A DNA stretch of 32,950 nucleotides from Actinomycetota bacterium (GTDB lineage: Bacteria; Actinomycetota; Acidimicrobiia; Acidimicrobiales; AC-14), in assembly GCA_005888325.1 (NCBI GenBank), contig VAWU01000049.1, positions 1,317 to 34,266 of the forward strand, in the 5' to 3' direction. The first letter of the stretch is position 1. The number at the start of each line of letters is the position of its first letter. A program made the position numbers and the translations under genes. The notes under the pieces were generated by a model. The model worked only from the letters and a program-made list of their open reading frames with translations. It was not told where the DNA came from and ran no database searches. This document shows positions 15,211 through 23,233 of the stretch, in pieces.

Positions 15211-15755
15211 AGTTCGTCGACACTTCTGCCGGGCCCCTGGTCTGTCCCGAGGGGGGGAGTGCGATCGACGCCAGTCCCTTCGTCGGCAGTGACGGCCGCG
15301 CCTTTCTCGTCTGGAAGCACGACGAACGAGACATGACCGGCATCGTCGCCCAGGAGCTCACCCCCGACGGGCTCGGCCTGGTGGGGCCCCGGCGGCTGCT
15401 CTTGCGCGCCGACCAGCCCTGGGAGGGCGGGCTCATCGAGGGCCCGAGCATGGTGGCGCACGACGGTCGCAGCTACCTCTTCTACTCGACCAATGACTGG
15501 GCGAGCGCGAACTATGCGATCGGCTACGCCGTCTGCGACACTCCCTTCGGGCCGTGTCGGAAGGTGCCCGGACCCTGGCTCGGTTCGAGTGAACAGGCCA
15601 AGGGCCCCGGCGGCGAGGAGGTGTTCACCGACGAGGTGGGCGGCCTGTCGCTGGCGCTGCACGCCTGGATCCGCGGCCACGTCGGCTATCCCGGCGGGGC
15701 ACGCAACCTGTTCGTGCTGCGGTTGACCTTCGTGAACGGTGCTCCCGTGGCGTAG
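15186..15755 (+). pseudogene. Glycoside hydrolase family 43-like protein, 5'-truncated
   Basis: The frame carries the middle and C-terminal blades of a GH43 five-bladed propeller, a family acting on arabinan, xylan and related sugars. Visible are FVDTSAGPLVCPEGGSAID, SPFVGSDGRAFLVWKHD, GGLIEGPSMVAHDGRSYLFY and a C-terminal ALHAWIRGHVGYPGGARNL. The conserved glutamate of the EGP motif is present. The N-terminal blade with the catalytic-base Asp and any signal peptide are missing, and there is no start signal within the homologous part. It is joined to the tail of the XRE regulator. The 189 codons shown are the open frame, not a whole enzyme. Confidence 0.75.
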
Positions 15756-15825
15756 CGACCGATCGGGCGAGCCACGAGTCACACGACCACCACGGAGAGC
15801 CGAACGTCGGGGCCCGATTAGTGGG

Positions 15826-15853
15826 AGAGACCCGGGACGCACCCCGGGTCTCT
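15826..15853 (+). terminator. Strong hairpin, probable terminator
   Basis: AGAGACCCGGG (15826-15836) and CCCGGGTCTCT (15843-15853) form a perfect 11-bp stem with a 6-base loop. It is followed by TCGCG rather than a long T-run, as is common for actinobacterial terminators. It lies between the GH43 fragment and the next small gene. Confidence 0.65.
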
Positions 15854-15882
15854 TCGCGTCGGGTCGGGCGTACCATGGACTC

Positions 15883-16023
15883 GTGCCCCCACGCAACCCC
15901 ACGGCTGAGGACCGCGACGAACCCGTCGCTATCCCCCTCGACCCCGAAGAGGCCCTACGGGCGCTGCTCAAGGTCGACCCCGAGTCTCCCGAGTCTGAGC
16001 CTGTCGAGGACGACGACAGATAG
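15883..16023 (+). CDS. Small acidic conserved protein, 46 aa
   Basis: GTG 15883 opens a short frame with RNPTAEDRDEPVAIPLDPEE, then ALRALLKVDPESPE and an Asp-rich tail. This pattern (Pro-Leu-Asp-Pro-Glu-x-Ala-Leu-x-Ala-Leu-Leu) is familiar from small unnamed actinobacterial proteins, and the short helix plus acidic tail suggests a protein-binding peptide. No enzyme motif is present. It follows a strong hairpin and precedes a small membrane protein by two bases, so the two are probably co-transcribed. Confidence 0.65.
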   Translation: MPPRNPTAEDRDEPVAIPLDPEEALRALLKVDPESPESEPVEDDDR

Positions 16024-16025
16024 CA

Positions 16026-16208
16026 GTGGTCGCGGCCGCTTCGTGCATAACCAGCCGGACCGGGGAGGTTCTCTGCGACGAACGCACGTCCAACCGCGAT
16101 TGGCTCCTGATCGTGATTGCCGCGGTGCTCCTGCTGATTGTGGTGGTGAGCTTGGTTCGTCGCCGCCGACGCGGTAAGGCCGGGACCGAAGCCCCGCCCT
16201 CTGTCTGA
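16026..16208 (+). CDS. Small single-pass membrane protein, 60 aa
   Basis: From GTG 16026 the frame encodes a short N-terminal segment, one hydrophobic helix (WLLIVIAAVLLLIVVVSLV, about residues 26-44) and a basic RRRRRGK stop-transfer stretch. It should insert with the C-terminus inside. It follows the 46-residue gene by two bases, suggesting coupling. No family or function is recognised. A T-run at 16254-16260 downstream might help termination. Confidence 0.55.
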   Translation: MVAAASCITSRTGEVLCDERTSNRDWLLIVIAAVLLLIVVVSLVRRRRRGKAGTEAPPSV

Positions 16209-16370
16209 CTTCTACCTGCCCTGCCAAGCGCGCTCGTCGCAGGCTAGCTGTCCGTTTTTTCGCTCAGTGTCCTCAGCGCTTTCTTGGCCTTGCCTTCCGA
16301 TCGAACAGCTACACCTCGACGGCGGGTCCGCTGCAGGATGGGCTGACTGGCTTGCCACTGAGAGGACAAC

Positions 16371-16666
16371 ATGGGGTTCATCCAGATCATCGAGTACAAG
16401 ACGACCCGGATCGACGAGCTGAACGCCGCGCTCGACGCCTGGTTGGACAAGACCAAGGGAAAGCGAGCGGCGACACGAGGGACTCAGACACGCGATCGTG
16501 ACGCCGACACCACCTACGTGCAGATCGTCGAGTTCCCTTCCTATGAGGACGCCATGGCGAACTCGAACATGCCGAAGACGGCGCATTCGCTGCGCAACTT
16601 GCATCTCTGTGCGACGGACCGCCGACATTCCGCAACCTCGACGTCGTCCGCGAAGAGTTGATGTAG
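16371..16666 (+). pseudogene. Small dimeric-barrel (antibiotic biosynthesis monooxygenase-like) protein, frameshifted
   Basis: ATG 16371 follows GAGAGGAC. The first 80 or so residues (GFIQIIEYKTTRIDELNAAL, then TTYVQIVEFPSYEDAMANSN) look like a ferredoxin-fold dimeric alpha/beta-barrel protein of the ABM type. Near 16605 the frame breaks. The downstream frame continues the family end (CDGPPTFRNLDVVREELM) to a TAG at 16664-16666. The break lies in a CTCTGTG stretch, consistent with a two-base gain or one-base loss. The unshifted frame ends at 16661 with an Arg/Ser-rich tail, so the two readings have almost equal length. Confidence 0.65.
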
Positions 16667-16747
16667 CCCCCTTCGAGTTCCCGCCGTCTCCGCGGCAGTG
16701 TCAGGTACCGGCCGCCGATGCCGTCGCGCCGCCATCCTCGAAGTCGA

Positions 16748-17187
16748 ATGCTGATCGCCACCGACGAACTCGCAATCGACGCGGTGCTTCGCGCCCAGGA
16801 TGTCCTCGCCCGGCACGGAACAGACCATCTTGCTGTGTGCATTTACAGCGACGTGCCCGGCGATGACGCGGGCGGCTTCGAGGGGTCGGTCGAGACACCC
16901 GAGGAGATCGAGCGCGACTGGGCGCAGCTCCAAGCGAACGCCCACGCGGCGTTGGAGCAGACGGCCGCCGCGCTCGCGACATAGGGTTCGATCGAGCGTC
17001 GCGTGGAACTGGGGGACCCGGGCGCGACATCTGTGCAGTGGCCGAGCGGGAGGGGGCCGAGGTCATCGTGGTCGAATCGCATCGGCGAGGGCTGCTGGGA
17101 CGCATCGTGCATCTCGGCTCCGTGAGTGAGCACGTGATGCGCCACGCGTCTCGTCCGGTCCTGGTGGTGCGGGCGATGGAGCACTGA
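16748..17187 (+). pseudogene. Universal stress protein (UspA family), decayed copy
   Basis: This is a close relative of the intact USP at 25361-25810; long stretches such as YSDVPGDDAGGFEGSVETPE are identical at protein level. It carries a six-base loss near the N-terminus (Gly-Ser missing). TAG at 16982-16984 stands where the intact copy has AAG. A single-base loss near 17028 then shifts the ATP-loop region (GCGACATCTG against GCGACCATCTG). Similarity stops close to the stop codon, so the duplication covered little more than the gene. It cannot make a full protein. Confidence 0.85.
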
Positions 17188-17590
17188 CGACCAACGGGTG
17201 AGGGACTGCGTCTGGAGGACGCGCGAGAACGGGTTCAGCTGCTGCTCCGATCAACGCAAGCGAACAGTTCGGGGCCACCACGGTAGGCAGTCGGGTCCGA
17301 GCGACGTCTCCGAGCCGAGTCCCTGCGCTGAGGACGGTCCAAGTGCTGACTTCCGCCCGGCGGCTCCCCGCTCGTCGACTCGACTCATGCCGGGCGACGG
17401 GCGTTTTGGTCGAGGGTTTCTACTGTGACAAGCGTCCGCGTGACGACGGCTGCGCGTCGGATGAAAGGCGCCGACCACGTTACGTGCGTACCTGACGACT
17501 TGGCTCGCGGCGCGGGAATTCATCCACGTGTGCTCGGCGAGCCAACCGGGTACCCGTCGCGAAGCAATCCACCCGGAAGGGAGAACGACG
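17188..17590. other. Gene-poor stretch upstream of the CBS gene
   Basis: About 400 bases without a supported gene. It presumably carries the promoter of the CBS-domain gene. I searched by eye for a DosR-type palindrome and found none. Open frames here are short and Arg/Ser-rich. Confidence 0.35.
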
Positions 17591-18010
17591 GTGGTAGAGA
17601 GCGTACGAGAGGTGATGACCCCGAACCCGACCGCTTTCCCTGCGACCGCCACGGTGGGCGAGGCCGCCAGGGCGATGCGCGACCTCGACATCGGCGACGT
17701 CATCGTGCTGGACAACGAGCAAATCTGCGGCATCGTCACCGATCGCGACATCGTGGTGCGCGCGGTCGCCGATGGACGCGAGCCAGCCGAAGTGAAGCTC
17801 GGCGACATTTGCAGTCATGAGATCACCACGTTGGCTCCGACGGACGAGATAGCGGAGGCCGCGATACGGATGCGCGAGCGTGCGATACGGCGTCTCCCCG
17901 TGGTCGAGCACGGCCGGCCGATCGGCGTGGTGTCGATCGGAGACCTGGCGGCAGAGCGCGATCCCGGTTCCGCGCTTGCCGATATCAGCGCCGCTCCGCC
18001 GAACAGTTGA
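17591..18010 (+). CDS. Tandem CBS-domain protein (Hrp1-like)
   Basis: A 139-residue protein made only of two CBS motifs, a module that binds adenosine nucleotides. The first is VREVMTPNPTAFPATATVGE, then IVLDNEQICGIVTDRDIVVR. The second is ICSHEITTLAPTDEIAEAA, then RRLPVVEHGRPIGVVSIGDL. Size and layout match mycobacterial Hrp1, a hypoxia-induced protein, and related stress proteins. GTG 17591 is chosen because GGAAGGGAG lies about eight bases upstream and the CBS domain starts at once. The frame opens earlier at 17528. The stop overlaps the ATG of a Pro-rich small ORF (TGATG). Confidence 0.9.
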   Translation: MVESVREVMTPNPTAFPATATVGEAARAMRDLDIGDVIVLDNEQICGIVTDRDIVVRAVADGREPAEVKLGDICSHEITTLAPTDEIAEAAIRMRERAIRRLPVVEHGRPIGVVSIGDLAAERDPGSALADISAAPPNS

Positions 18011-18204
18011 TGACGACCAGGCCGGACCCCGGAACCCGGCGGCGGTCGATATCGCCCGTCGAACCGCTCGAACCGCCGCTCCCGCGCCCCGGCGATCCGG
18101 TTCCGAGGCCTGAGGAACCGCTCTCACCCGCACCGACACCCGCCGATCCGCCGGCGCCTCAACCGAGCGCCCGCGTCCGCGTGCGCGGCATCGCGCGGCC
18201 GTAG
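18010..18204 (+). CDS. Proline-rich small protein, 64 aa
   Basis: ATG 18010 overlaps the CBS stop by one base, which favours coupled translation. The product is low-complexity, with Pro-Glu and Pro-Ala runs (EPLEPPLPRPGDPVPRPEE), then a basic tail (ARVRVRGIARP). It is probably disordered. No family is recognised. It could also be a chance frame in GC-rich DNA. Confidence 0.4.
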   Translation: MTTRPDPGTRRRSISPVEPLEPPLPRPGDPVPRPEEPLSPAPTPADPPAPQPSARVRVRGIARP

Positions 18205-18449
18205 CTCGGCGTGGGTCGAAGAGTGGAGCCGCGCCATCGGAGCCAGCGCTATCCCGGGATGTGTAACGCACGCTGCTGTCCGGTGGCGCAGCCGATGCCG
18301 AAGCCCAAATCGGGGCGCCCTTTGGGAACCGACGACTCCTCTTGACCTCTGCATGCGAGCGACCGCAGCCGTGCACGGTCGTGAGGCACCACGGGGTCGT
18401 CATCCGTCATGGCTGGATACGTTTCGGCGCCTGAGGGAAGGGTGGGACC

Positions 18450-18740
18450 ATGCTCTTCTGCACACTCCTGGAATGGGACAGCGGCTTCGATTTCGATAGT
18501 CACGCGCGCTGAATCAGAAGGGCGGTGTGCACGACACGTTGCCGACCGGGTGTCTGAGTCGCATCGTCGGTCCGGTTGAGGCCGGCGCCCGCATCATCGA
18601 GGTGTGGCAGTCTAGCGGCGACGCCGTCCGATTCAGTGAGAACTATGGTCATCTCATCGCCGATTTCAAGGATCCGCCGCCGACACGCCTCTGCACATTT
18701 CGAGACGACTGAGTTCAAGTCCAGAAATGCCATGCGGTAA
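18450..18740 (+). pseudogene. Small conserved protein with two compensating frameshifts
   Basis: ATG 18450, preceded by GGAAGGGTGGG, starts MLFCTLLEWDSGFDFDSHA and hits TGA at 18510. The next frame continues with VHDTLPTGCLSRIVGPVEAG, then RIIEVWQSSGDAVRFSENY and IADFKDPPPTR. Near 18690 the original frame resumes (AHFETTEFKSRNAMR, TAA at 18738). Read together this is one protein of about 95 residues, probably a small dimeric-barrel fold. The first break is in a GCGCGC run, the second near CGCCTC. Two shifts that restore the frame suggest sequencing indels or paired mutations. Confidence 0.6.
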
Positions 18741-18771
18741 GCATCGCTCGTCCGCCTAGGGAAGCGAACAG

Positions 18772-19542
18772 TCAGTCCGCCAGCACAGAGACGTCGACCG
18801 CCGATGCTTCGCACACCGCCAGCAGCGCGGTCAAGCTGGCATAACCGTCCGCCACGAGCTGAGCATCGGTGCCCGGTTCGTACTGGGCATCGATGTCGGA
18901 GTAGCCAAGTTGCACATACCCCTCACCCACCTCCGTCACGTTGGTCTGCACGGCGCCGAAAGATGCAAGTCGGCCTCGGCGCAACCCCCGCAGCCGTTCG
19001 GGCGCGACGTTCGGCACGTTGAGGTTGAGCACGACCCCGGCGTCGGCCTCGAGCAACCAGGGCAGCACGCGGCCCGCAACCTCGACCGCGGTTGACCAGT
19101 ACATCGGCTCGCCCACGTCGATCGACACCGCCATCGCTCGGCATCCGTGGGTCGAGGCGGTGAGGGCGGCGCCCACCGTCCCTGAGTGAAGAATGGCGCG
19201 ACCCGCGTTCGGGCCGCGGTTGATACCGGAGAGCACGACATCCGGCCGGGGGCCGAAAGCACCCCGGCTGGCCGTGAGGGTGATGAAACCGGGCGTGGCC
19301 TGCGCCGCGTACGCCGGCACGCGGTCGAGGCCGGCGAGCTTCCGCTTCTCCACCAGGAACCGGCCACCCTGCTGGGCTGCGGTGAGGGAGGCGCTCGCAC
19401 CACTCGAGTCCCACGCGGGTGCGGCCACGACCACATCGAGGCCAAAGCCCACGGCAACGCCGGCCAACGCGTGGATGCCGGGACTGTCGATCCCGTCATC
19501 GTTGGTGACCAGAACGCGCGTTGTTCGATGGCTGCGGGCCAA
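18772..19542 (-). CDS. surE: 5'/3'-nucleotidase SurE
   Basis: A SurE-family phosphatase of about 256 residues. These metal-dependent enzymes dephosphorylate nucleoside monophosphates in stationary or stressed cells. The hallmark RVLVTNDDGIDSPGIHALA is at the N-terminus (metal-binding Asp-Asp). VVLSGINRGPNAGRAILHSG and TVGAALTASTHGCRAMAVSI follow, and the tail LGYSDIDAQYEPGTDAQLVA fits the family. AGGAGG at 19552-19547 precedes two TTG codons (19545, 19542); the second has the better spacing. The upstream kinase frame runs through this gene without a stop, so the two are tightly linked or once fused. It ends 31 bases from the convergent broken gene at 18450-18740. Confidence 0.88.
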   Translation of the reverse strand: MARSHRTTRVLVTNDDGIDSPGIHALAGVAVGFGLDVVVAAPAWDSSGASASLTAAQQGGRFLVEKRKLAGLDRVPAYAAQATPGFITLTASRGAFGPRPDVVLSGINRGPNAGRAILHSGTVGAALTASTHGCRAMAVSIDVGEPMYWSTAVEVAGRVLPWLLEADAGVVLNLNVPNVAPERLRGLRRGRLASFGAVQTNVTEVGEGYVQLGYSDIDAQYEPGTDAQLVADGYASLTALLAVCEASAVDVSVLAD

Positions 19543-19547
19543 CAATC

Positions 19548-20477
19548 CTCCTCAAGCGGTCCGATCACCACGTGTTCCATGAGGCGTTCGATGTCAGAGC
19601 GGATGCCGGTGGCCAAGCCGCGGCGGGTGGCGTTCAGCCCACCCGCGGCCGCGCCCAGCCGTACGGCAGAGTCCAGATCCTCGCCTCGAGCGAGGGCGGC
19701 CGCCACGCCCGCCGTCATCGAATCGCCCGCCCCGTGGGGATCCACCGCTTCGACCGACGGGCCCGCCACCGCGAAGAGCCGCCCACCGAGCAGAGCCAAG
19801 GCAGGGGCTGCCGCCCGGGAGACGATTACATGCTCCGCGCCGGCCTCGACCAGGTCCCGGGCGGCGTGCACGAGGCTCCGAAAGTCGTCCCGGTGTGCGG
19901 GGCCGTCGGCCAGCAGTTCCTCGTGACTCACCTTGAGCACGGTCACGCCGCCGGTCAAGGTCACATTCAACGTCTCGCCTGCCAGGTCGGCCACAACGGG
20001 CTTGCCGTTGGCCCTGACGTCAGACGCCAGGCGCCGATAGGTGTCGGCCGGCAGTAGTGTTCCCGCCCGTCCGCACAGCACACAGACATCGGCGTCGAGC
20101 GCCTCGACGAGTGCCATTCCGTAGAGGTCGTCGATCTCGTGTCGGGACAGACAAGCGGGAGCCATCTCCGCCAGCGCCACCCGCGCTTCGCCGCGTCGAT
20201 CGTGGACGTAGGCCCCGTTCGAGCCCGCACTCGCGACCGCCGCGACGCGCACGTTCTCACGCTCAATCAGCGTGCGAACGACCCGTCCGGTTTCACCGCC
20301 GAAGGCGCCGCACAAGGTGACGCGCGTCTCCAGCACCGCGAGCAGGCGAGCGACCCAGAAGCCTTGTCCGCCCGCGTGTAGATGGATTTCGTCGCGGTTC
20401 TGGGTGGTCTGTTCGATGGTCACGGTGAGTAGGGGCGACGGCGCGAACACCACGACGCGGGCGGTGGGGGCGGCCAC
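19548..20477 (-). CDS. PfkB family carbohydrate kinase (1-phosphofructokinase-like)
   Basis: About 310 residues have PfkB similarity. The N-terminus FAPSPLLTVTIEQTTQ and the sugar-binding HAGGQGFWVARLLAVLE, then LCGAFGGETGRVVRTLIE, match the fructose-1-phosphate-kinase/LacC branch. The catalytic and anion-hole motif DPHGAGDSMTAGVAAALARG is complete, with the general-base Asp. GTG 20477 follows GGAAAG. Homology ends about IERLMEHVVIGPLEE, but the same frame stays open to 18936, covering about 600 bases of surE in another frame. The true stop may have been lost through an indel, or kinase and nucleotidase may have been a fusion. PfkB-type kinases also sit in mycobacterial dormancy loci. Confidence 0.85.
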
Positions 20478-20489
20478 AGTTCGCTTTCC

Positions 20490-20520
20490 TACCCGGTGTC
20501 GGTCCCTGAAACGCCGGGTA
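20490..20520. promoter_or_regulatory. Inverted repeat in the kinase/nucleotidyltransferase divergent region
   Basis: TACCCGG (20490-20496) and CCGGGTA (20514-20520) form a perfect 7-bp inverted repeat spaced by 17 bases, filling most of the 44-base gap between the two divergent genes. It could be an operator shared by both promoters. Confidence 0.4.
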
Positions 20521-20521
20521 C

Positions 20522-21160
20522 ATGCGCTTCGTGAGCCAAGACGGTCGCCAGGTGGTGGGAGAGGTGCGCACGGACGAGACGTTCATGACCGTGCTCGGCG
20601 AGGCGGTGGCGGCAGTCGAGTCGGTCGGCATTCCCTATGTACTCATGGGCGGTGTGGCATCGGCGGCCATCGGCCGCCTGCGCTGGACCCACGACATCGA
20701 TCTGTTGGTGCGCCCCGATGACGCCCGGCCCGCGTTAAGTGCGCTCGCAGCGGCGGGATTCGACGTCGAGGAGACCGATGCACACTGGCTCTACAAGGGC
20801 TTCAAGCACGATGTCCTCGTGGACGTGATCTTCCGATCAGCCGGCGACATCTTTCTCGACGACGAGATGCTGGCCCGCTGCTCCCTCGTCGACCATGGCG
20901 GCCAGTCCATCCGCATCATCGCGCCCGAGGACCTCGTCGTCATCAAGGCGGTGGTAAGCGCAGAGCACGTCCCGCAGCGCTGGTATGACGCGCTCGGCGT
21001 GCTCGCGTCGTGTGAGATGGACTGGGAGTACCTGGCCGCACGGGCGCGGCGCTTCGGGCTGCGGCGCGTGCTCTCTTTGCTGCTGTTCGCCCAGTCGAAT
21101 GATCTACCCGTCCCCGACAAACCCATCCGCATGCTGTACGAGACCCTCCATGTCGACTGA
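20522..21160 (+). CDS. Nucleotidyltransferase-fold protein (AbiEii/MNT-like)
   Basis: A 212-residue protein with the minimal nucleotidyltransferase signature VLMGGVASAAIGRLRWTHDI, then DLLVRPDDA, giving the GG...DxD metal site. The third carboxylate probably lies in VLVDVIFRSAGD. Later stretches (RIIAPEDLVVIKAVVSAEH, then DWEYLAARARRFGLRRVLSL) are typical of the AbiEii-like/DUF6036 group. Members transfer nucleotides to tRNA or proteins, and some are toxins; no antitoxin partner is visible. ATG 20522 has no ribosome binding site, and ATG 20585 is an alternative. Its end overlaps the BON gene by 11 bases, so it heads a three-gene operon. Confidence 0.8.
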   Translation: MRFVSQDGRQVVGEVRTDETFMTVLGEAVAAVESVGIPYVLMGGVASAAIGRLRWTHDIDLLVRPDDARPALSALAAAGFDVEETDAHWLYKGFKHDVLVDVIFRSAGDIFLDDEMLARCSLVDHGGQSIRIIAPEDLVVIKAVVSAEHVPQRWYDALGVLASCEMDWEYLAARARRFGLRRVLSLLLFAQSNDLPVPDKPIRMLYETLHVD

Positions 21161-21422
21161 GGAACCCGCGACGCCGCACGCCGACGAGTACCGCACCGAG
21201 CATTTGCGCGATGCGCTCGCCCACGACCCCGCCACCGCCGAGCTCGACGTGAAGGTCACGTTGGCGGGCGGGCGCATCGTCCTCACCGGTCACGCCGCCA
21301 CCGAGGCGCATCGCCAAGCCATCTCCGACATCGCACGTCGCGTCGCACCCGACCTCGACGTGGTCAACCAGATGGACCTTGCCGAGTTCGGTGATGGCGG
21401 GGACGCTGAGTCGCTGGCATGA
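21150..21422 (+). CDS. BON domain protein, 90 aa
   Basis: ATG 21150 lies inside the 3' end of the nucleotidyltransferase gene. The protein is essentially one BON domain (LDVKVTLAGGRIVLTGHAAT, EAHRQAISDIARRVAPDLDV, then VNQMDLAEF), a fold known from OsmY and from potassium- or lipid-binding proteins. No signal peptide is present, so it is probably cytoplasmic. The stop overlaps the ATG of the metallophosphoesterase (ATGA), pointing to coupled translation. Confidence 0.8.
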   Translation: MSTEEPATPHADEYRTEHLRDALAHDPATAELDVKVTLAGGRIVLTGHAATEAHRQAISDIARRVAPDLDVVNQMDLAEFGDGGDAESLA

Positions 21423-22150
21423 TCCGCGTGGCCGCGGTCGGCGACCTGCACATGGGCAAGGACGGGGCCGGCTTGCTGCGTCCACACCTCCGGGACCTCA
21501 GCGCCCATGCCGACATACTCCTCCTGGCGGGCGACTTGACTCGCTGCGGGGACCCCGAGGAGGCATCCGTGCTCGTGGACGAGCTCGGGGATGTGCGCGT
21601 TCCCATCGTCGCGGTGCTCGGTAACCACGATTACCACGCCGGCCGCGAAGACGACCTTCGGGGAGTGCTGACCGCGGCGGGCGTACAGGTCCTGGAGGGC
21701 GAGGCGGTGACGCTGTCCGTCGAGGGGACGACACTGGGTATCGCCGGCGTCAAGGGCTTCGGGGGCGGCTTCGCCGGTGCCTGCGGAAGCGACTTCGGCG
21801 AACGCGAGATGAAGATGTTCATCGGCCACACCCGCGAGGTGGCCACGCGTCTTGAGGCCGCGCTGAGGCGCGTCCAAGGCGCAGCCCGCATCGCGCTCTT
21901 GCATTACTCGCCGGTGGTCGAGACGCTCCAGGGAGAGCGGTTAGAGATCTATCCCTTCCTCGGAAGCTATCTGCTCGCGGAAGCGATCGACATCGCGGGT
22001 GCGGACCTCGTGCTCCACGGTCACGCGCACCACGGACACGAGAAGGGGATCACGCCCGGAGGTGTTCACGTGCGAAACGTCGCTCAGCCCGTCATCCAGC
22101 GGGCCTACCGCGTGTACTGCTTCGACAAGACCAACGCGACCTCCCTGTGA
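21419..22150 (+). CDS. Calcineurin-like metallophosphoesterase
   Basis: A 243-residue cytoplasmic phosphoesterase with the full metal-binding set: VAAVGDLHMGKDG (Asp, His), LLLAGDLTRCGDPEEA (Asp), VAVLGNHDYHAGREDDL (Asn-His), LLHYSPVV (His) and VLHGHAHHGHEKGITP (His-x-His). These enzymes use two metal ions to hydrolyse phosphomonoesters or diesters such as cyclic nucleotides. The ATG overlaps the BON stop by four bases. The operon nucleotidyltransferase-BON-phosphoesterase suggests a modification and its reversal, but this is inference. Confidence 0.92.
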   Translation: MIRVAAVGDLHMGKDGAGLLRPHLRDLSAHADILLLAGDLTRCGDPEEASVLVDELGDVRVPIVAVLGNHDYHAGREDDLRGVLTAAGVQVLEGEAVTLSVEGTTLGIAGVKGFGGGFAGACGSDFGEREMKMFIGHTREVATRLEAALRRVQGAARIALLHYSPVVETLQGERLEIYPFLGSYLLAEAIDIAGADLVLHGHAHHGHEKGITPGGVHVRNVAQPVIQRAYRVYCFDKTNATSL

Positions 22151-22893
22151 GATGCGATCGCGCGACGCTCGGGCCCGAAGAGCCGCGGTACATCGCCCGC
22201 GACGAGGGTTCGAACCAACCGGTGGAGGCCGATCGTCAGCTCGGCCTTGACGGAGCTCTCAAGCGCTTCCCGGCGCGGTCGAAGAGATCGAGCCGGCATG
22301 GCTCGGCCTTGGGCAGAAGCTCCTCGGCATGTCGACGACTCGGATCATTCCGCCCTTAGCGAGCGCTCGACACCGGGTAGCGAATCCCGGATCGTCGGCA
22401 AGGATCGCGGTGATGATCTGATCGAAGCGAATCGCGTCCTCGCGGTCGAGAACGTATGGCCGCTCCACAGTTCGCGCCGATCGGCGCCGGTCAGACCAAA
22501 TATAGCCCCCAGCATCAGCGCGCTGACGTAGAGGGCGTCGGCCAACAGCACGAGCACTGCGTCGGTCCATACCCTCATCCGGCCACTTCGAAGCAGACTC
22601 CCTCGTCGCGCTCGGTAGTTGGATGTGACGACTTCCCGATGAGTCGCGCAACCGAACCGGGCGGAAACGAGAGCCTGCGCCTCACGTCGCATCTGACGAA
22701 CCGTCAACTGGCCCAGCGCAGGGCCCGCACGCGCCACTGCCGCCCCCGGAGCGTGGTCTCGTCCTGCCCACCGCTCGGAGTCACGTCGTGGGATGCCACC
22801 AGCCGGTAAGCCCGTGGTCGGGCACCGCACCGACTTCCCGTGGCACGTGACCGGCGACGGCCCGAGGCGTGCGATCCGCCCGGGGCGCATTAG
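22151..22893. other. Gene-poor stretch with a possible one-helix ORF
   Basis: Two minus-strand frames look partly protein-like. From ATG 22578 down to 22345 a frame begins with MRVWTDAVLVLLADALYVSA and then LMLGAIFGL, a credible membrane helix, but its tail is Ser/Arg-rich. In the overlapping frame, near 22330-22440, LDREDAIRFDQIITAILADD and PGFATRC resemble the DUF3040 family start. Together they may be pieces of one broken gene. Neither is strong enough to call. Confidence 0.35.
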
Positions 22894-23180
22894 TCAAGGC
22901 CCGGTCGAGCACGTCGCGAACTGGAACGGGTTGGGATCGGAGCATGGGTCGGTGCCGTCCCCGCCTTGCTGCGAGTCGGAGCCCTTTAACCCGAAGGGTG
23001 TCGTTCCCAGTCGTGCCCAGGATGGCGTCGTTGCCCGGCCCGCGGACCAGGATGTCGTTACACCGTCACCGATGATCAGGTCGTTGCCGCCCAGGCCGCT
23101 GAGGGTGTCGTTGCCACTCTTGCCGCAGATGGTTTCGTCCAGGCAGCGAGAGACCGTGCCGCGGCCATAACGACCGGCAA
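22894..23180 (-). pseudogene. RTX/hemolysin-type calcium-binding repeat fragment
   Basis: Read on the minus strand, the sequence gives glycine-rich nonapeptide repeats: CGKSGNDTLSGLGGNDLIIG, then GNDILVRGPGNDAILGTTGN and DTLRVKG. These form calcium-binding beta-rolls in secreted proteins. The repeats run over at least two frameshifts. The C-terminal end, with paired cysteines (DPCSDPNPFQFATCSTGP) and a stop at 22894-22896, is preserved. No start or signal peptide is found, so this is the tail of a larger, lost secreted protein. Confidence 0.6.
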
Positions 23181-23233
23181 CAGCGGCCTGAGGACGTAAA
23201 TGGTCGGAGGGGCGTCAGGGACTGAGCGGCGAC

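Noticed and set aside
18249-18503. An 84-codon minus-strand frame with a protein-like look
   Set aside because: It has no ribosome binding site and overlaps the start of the broken gene at 18450, which has better signals.
22195-22225. GGTTCGAACC considered as a tRNA T-arm
   Set aside because: No acceptor stem, D-arm or anticodon arm can be built around it.
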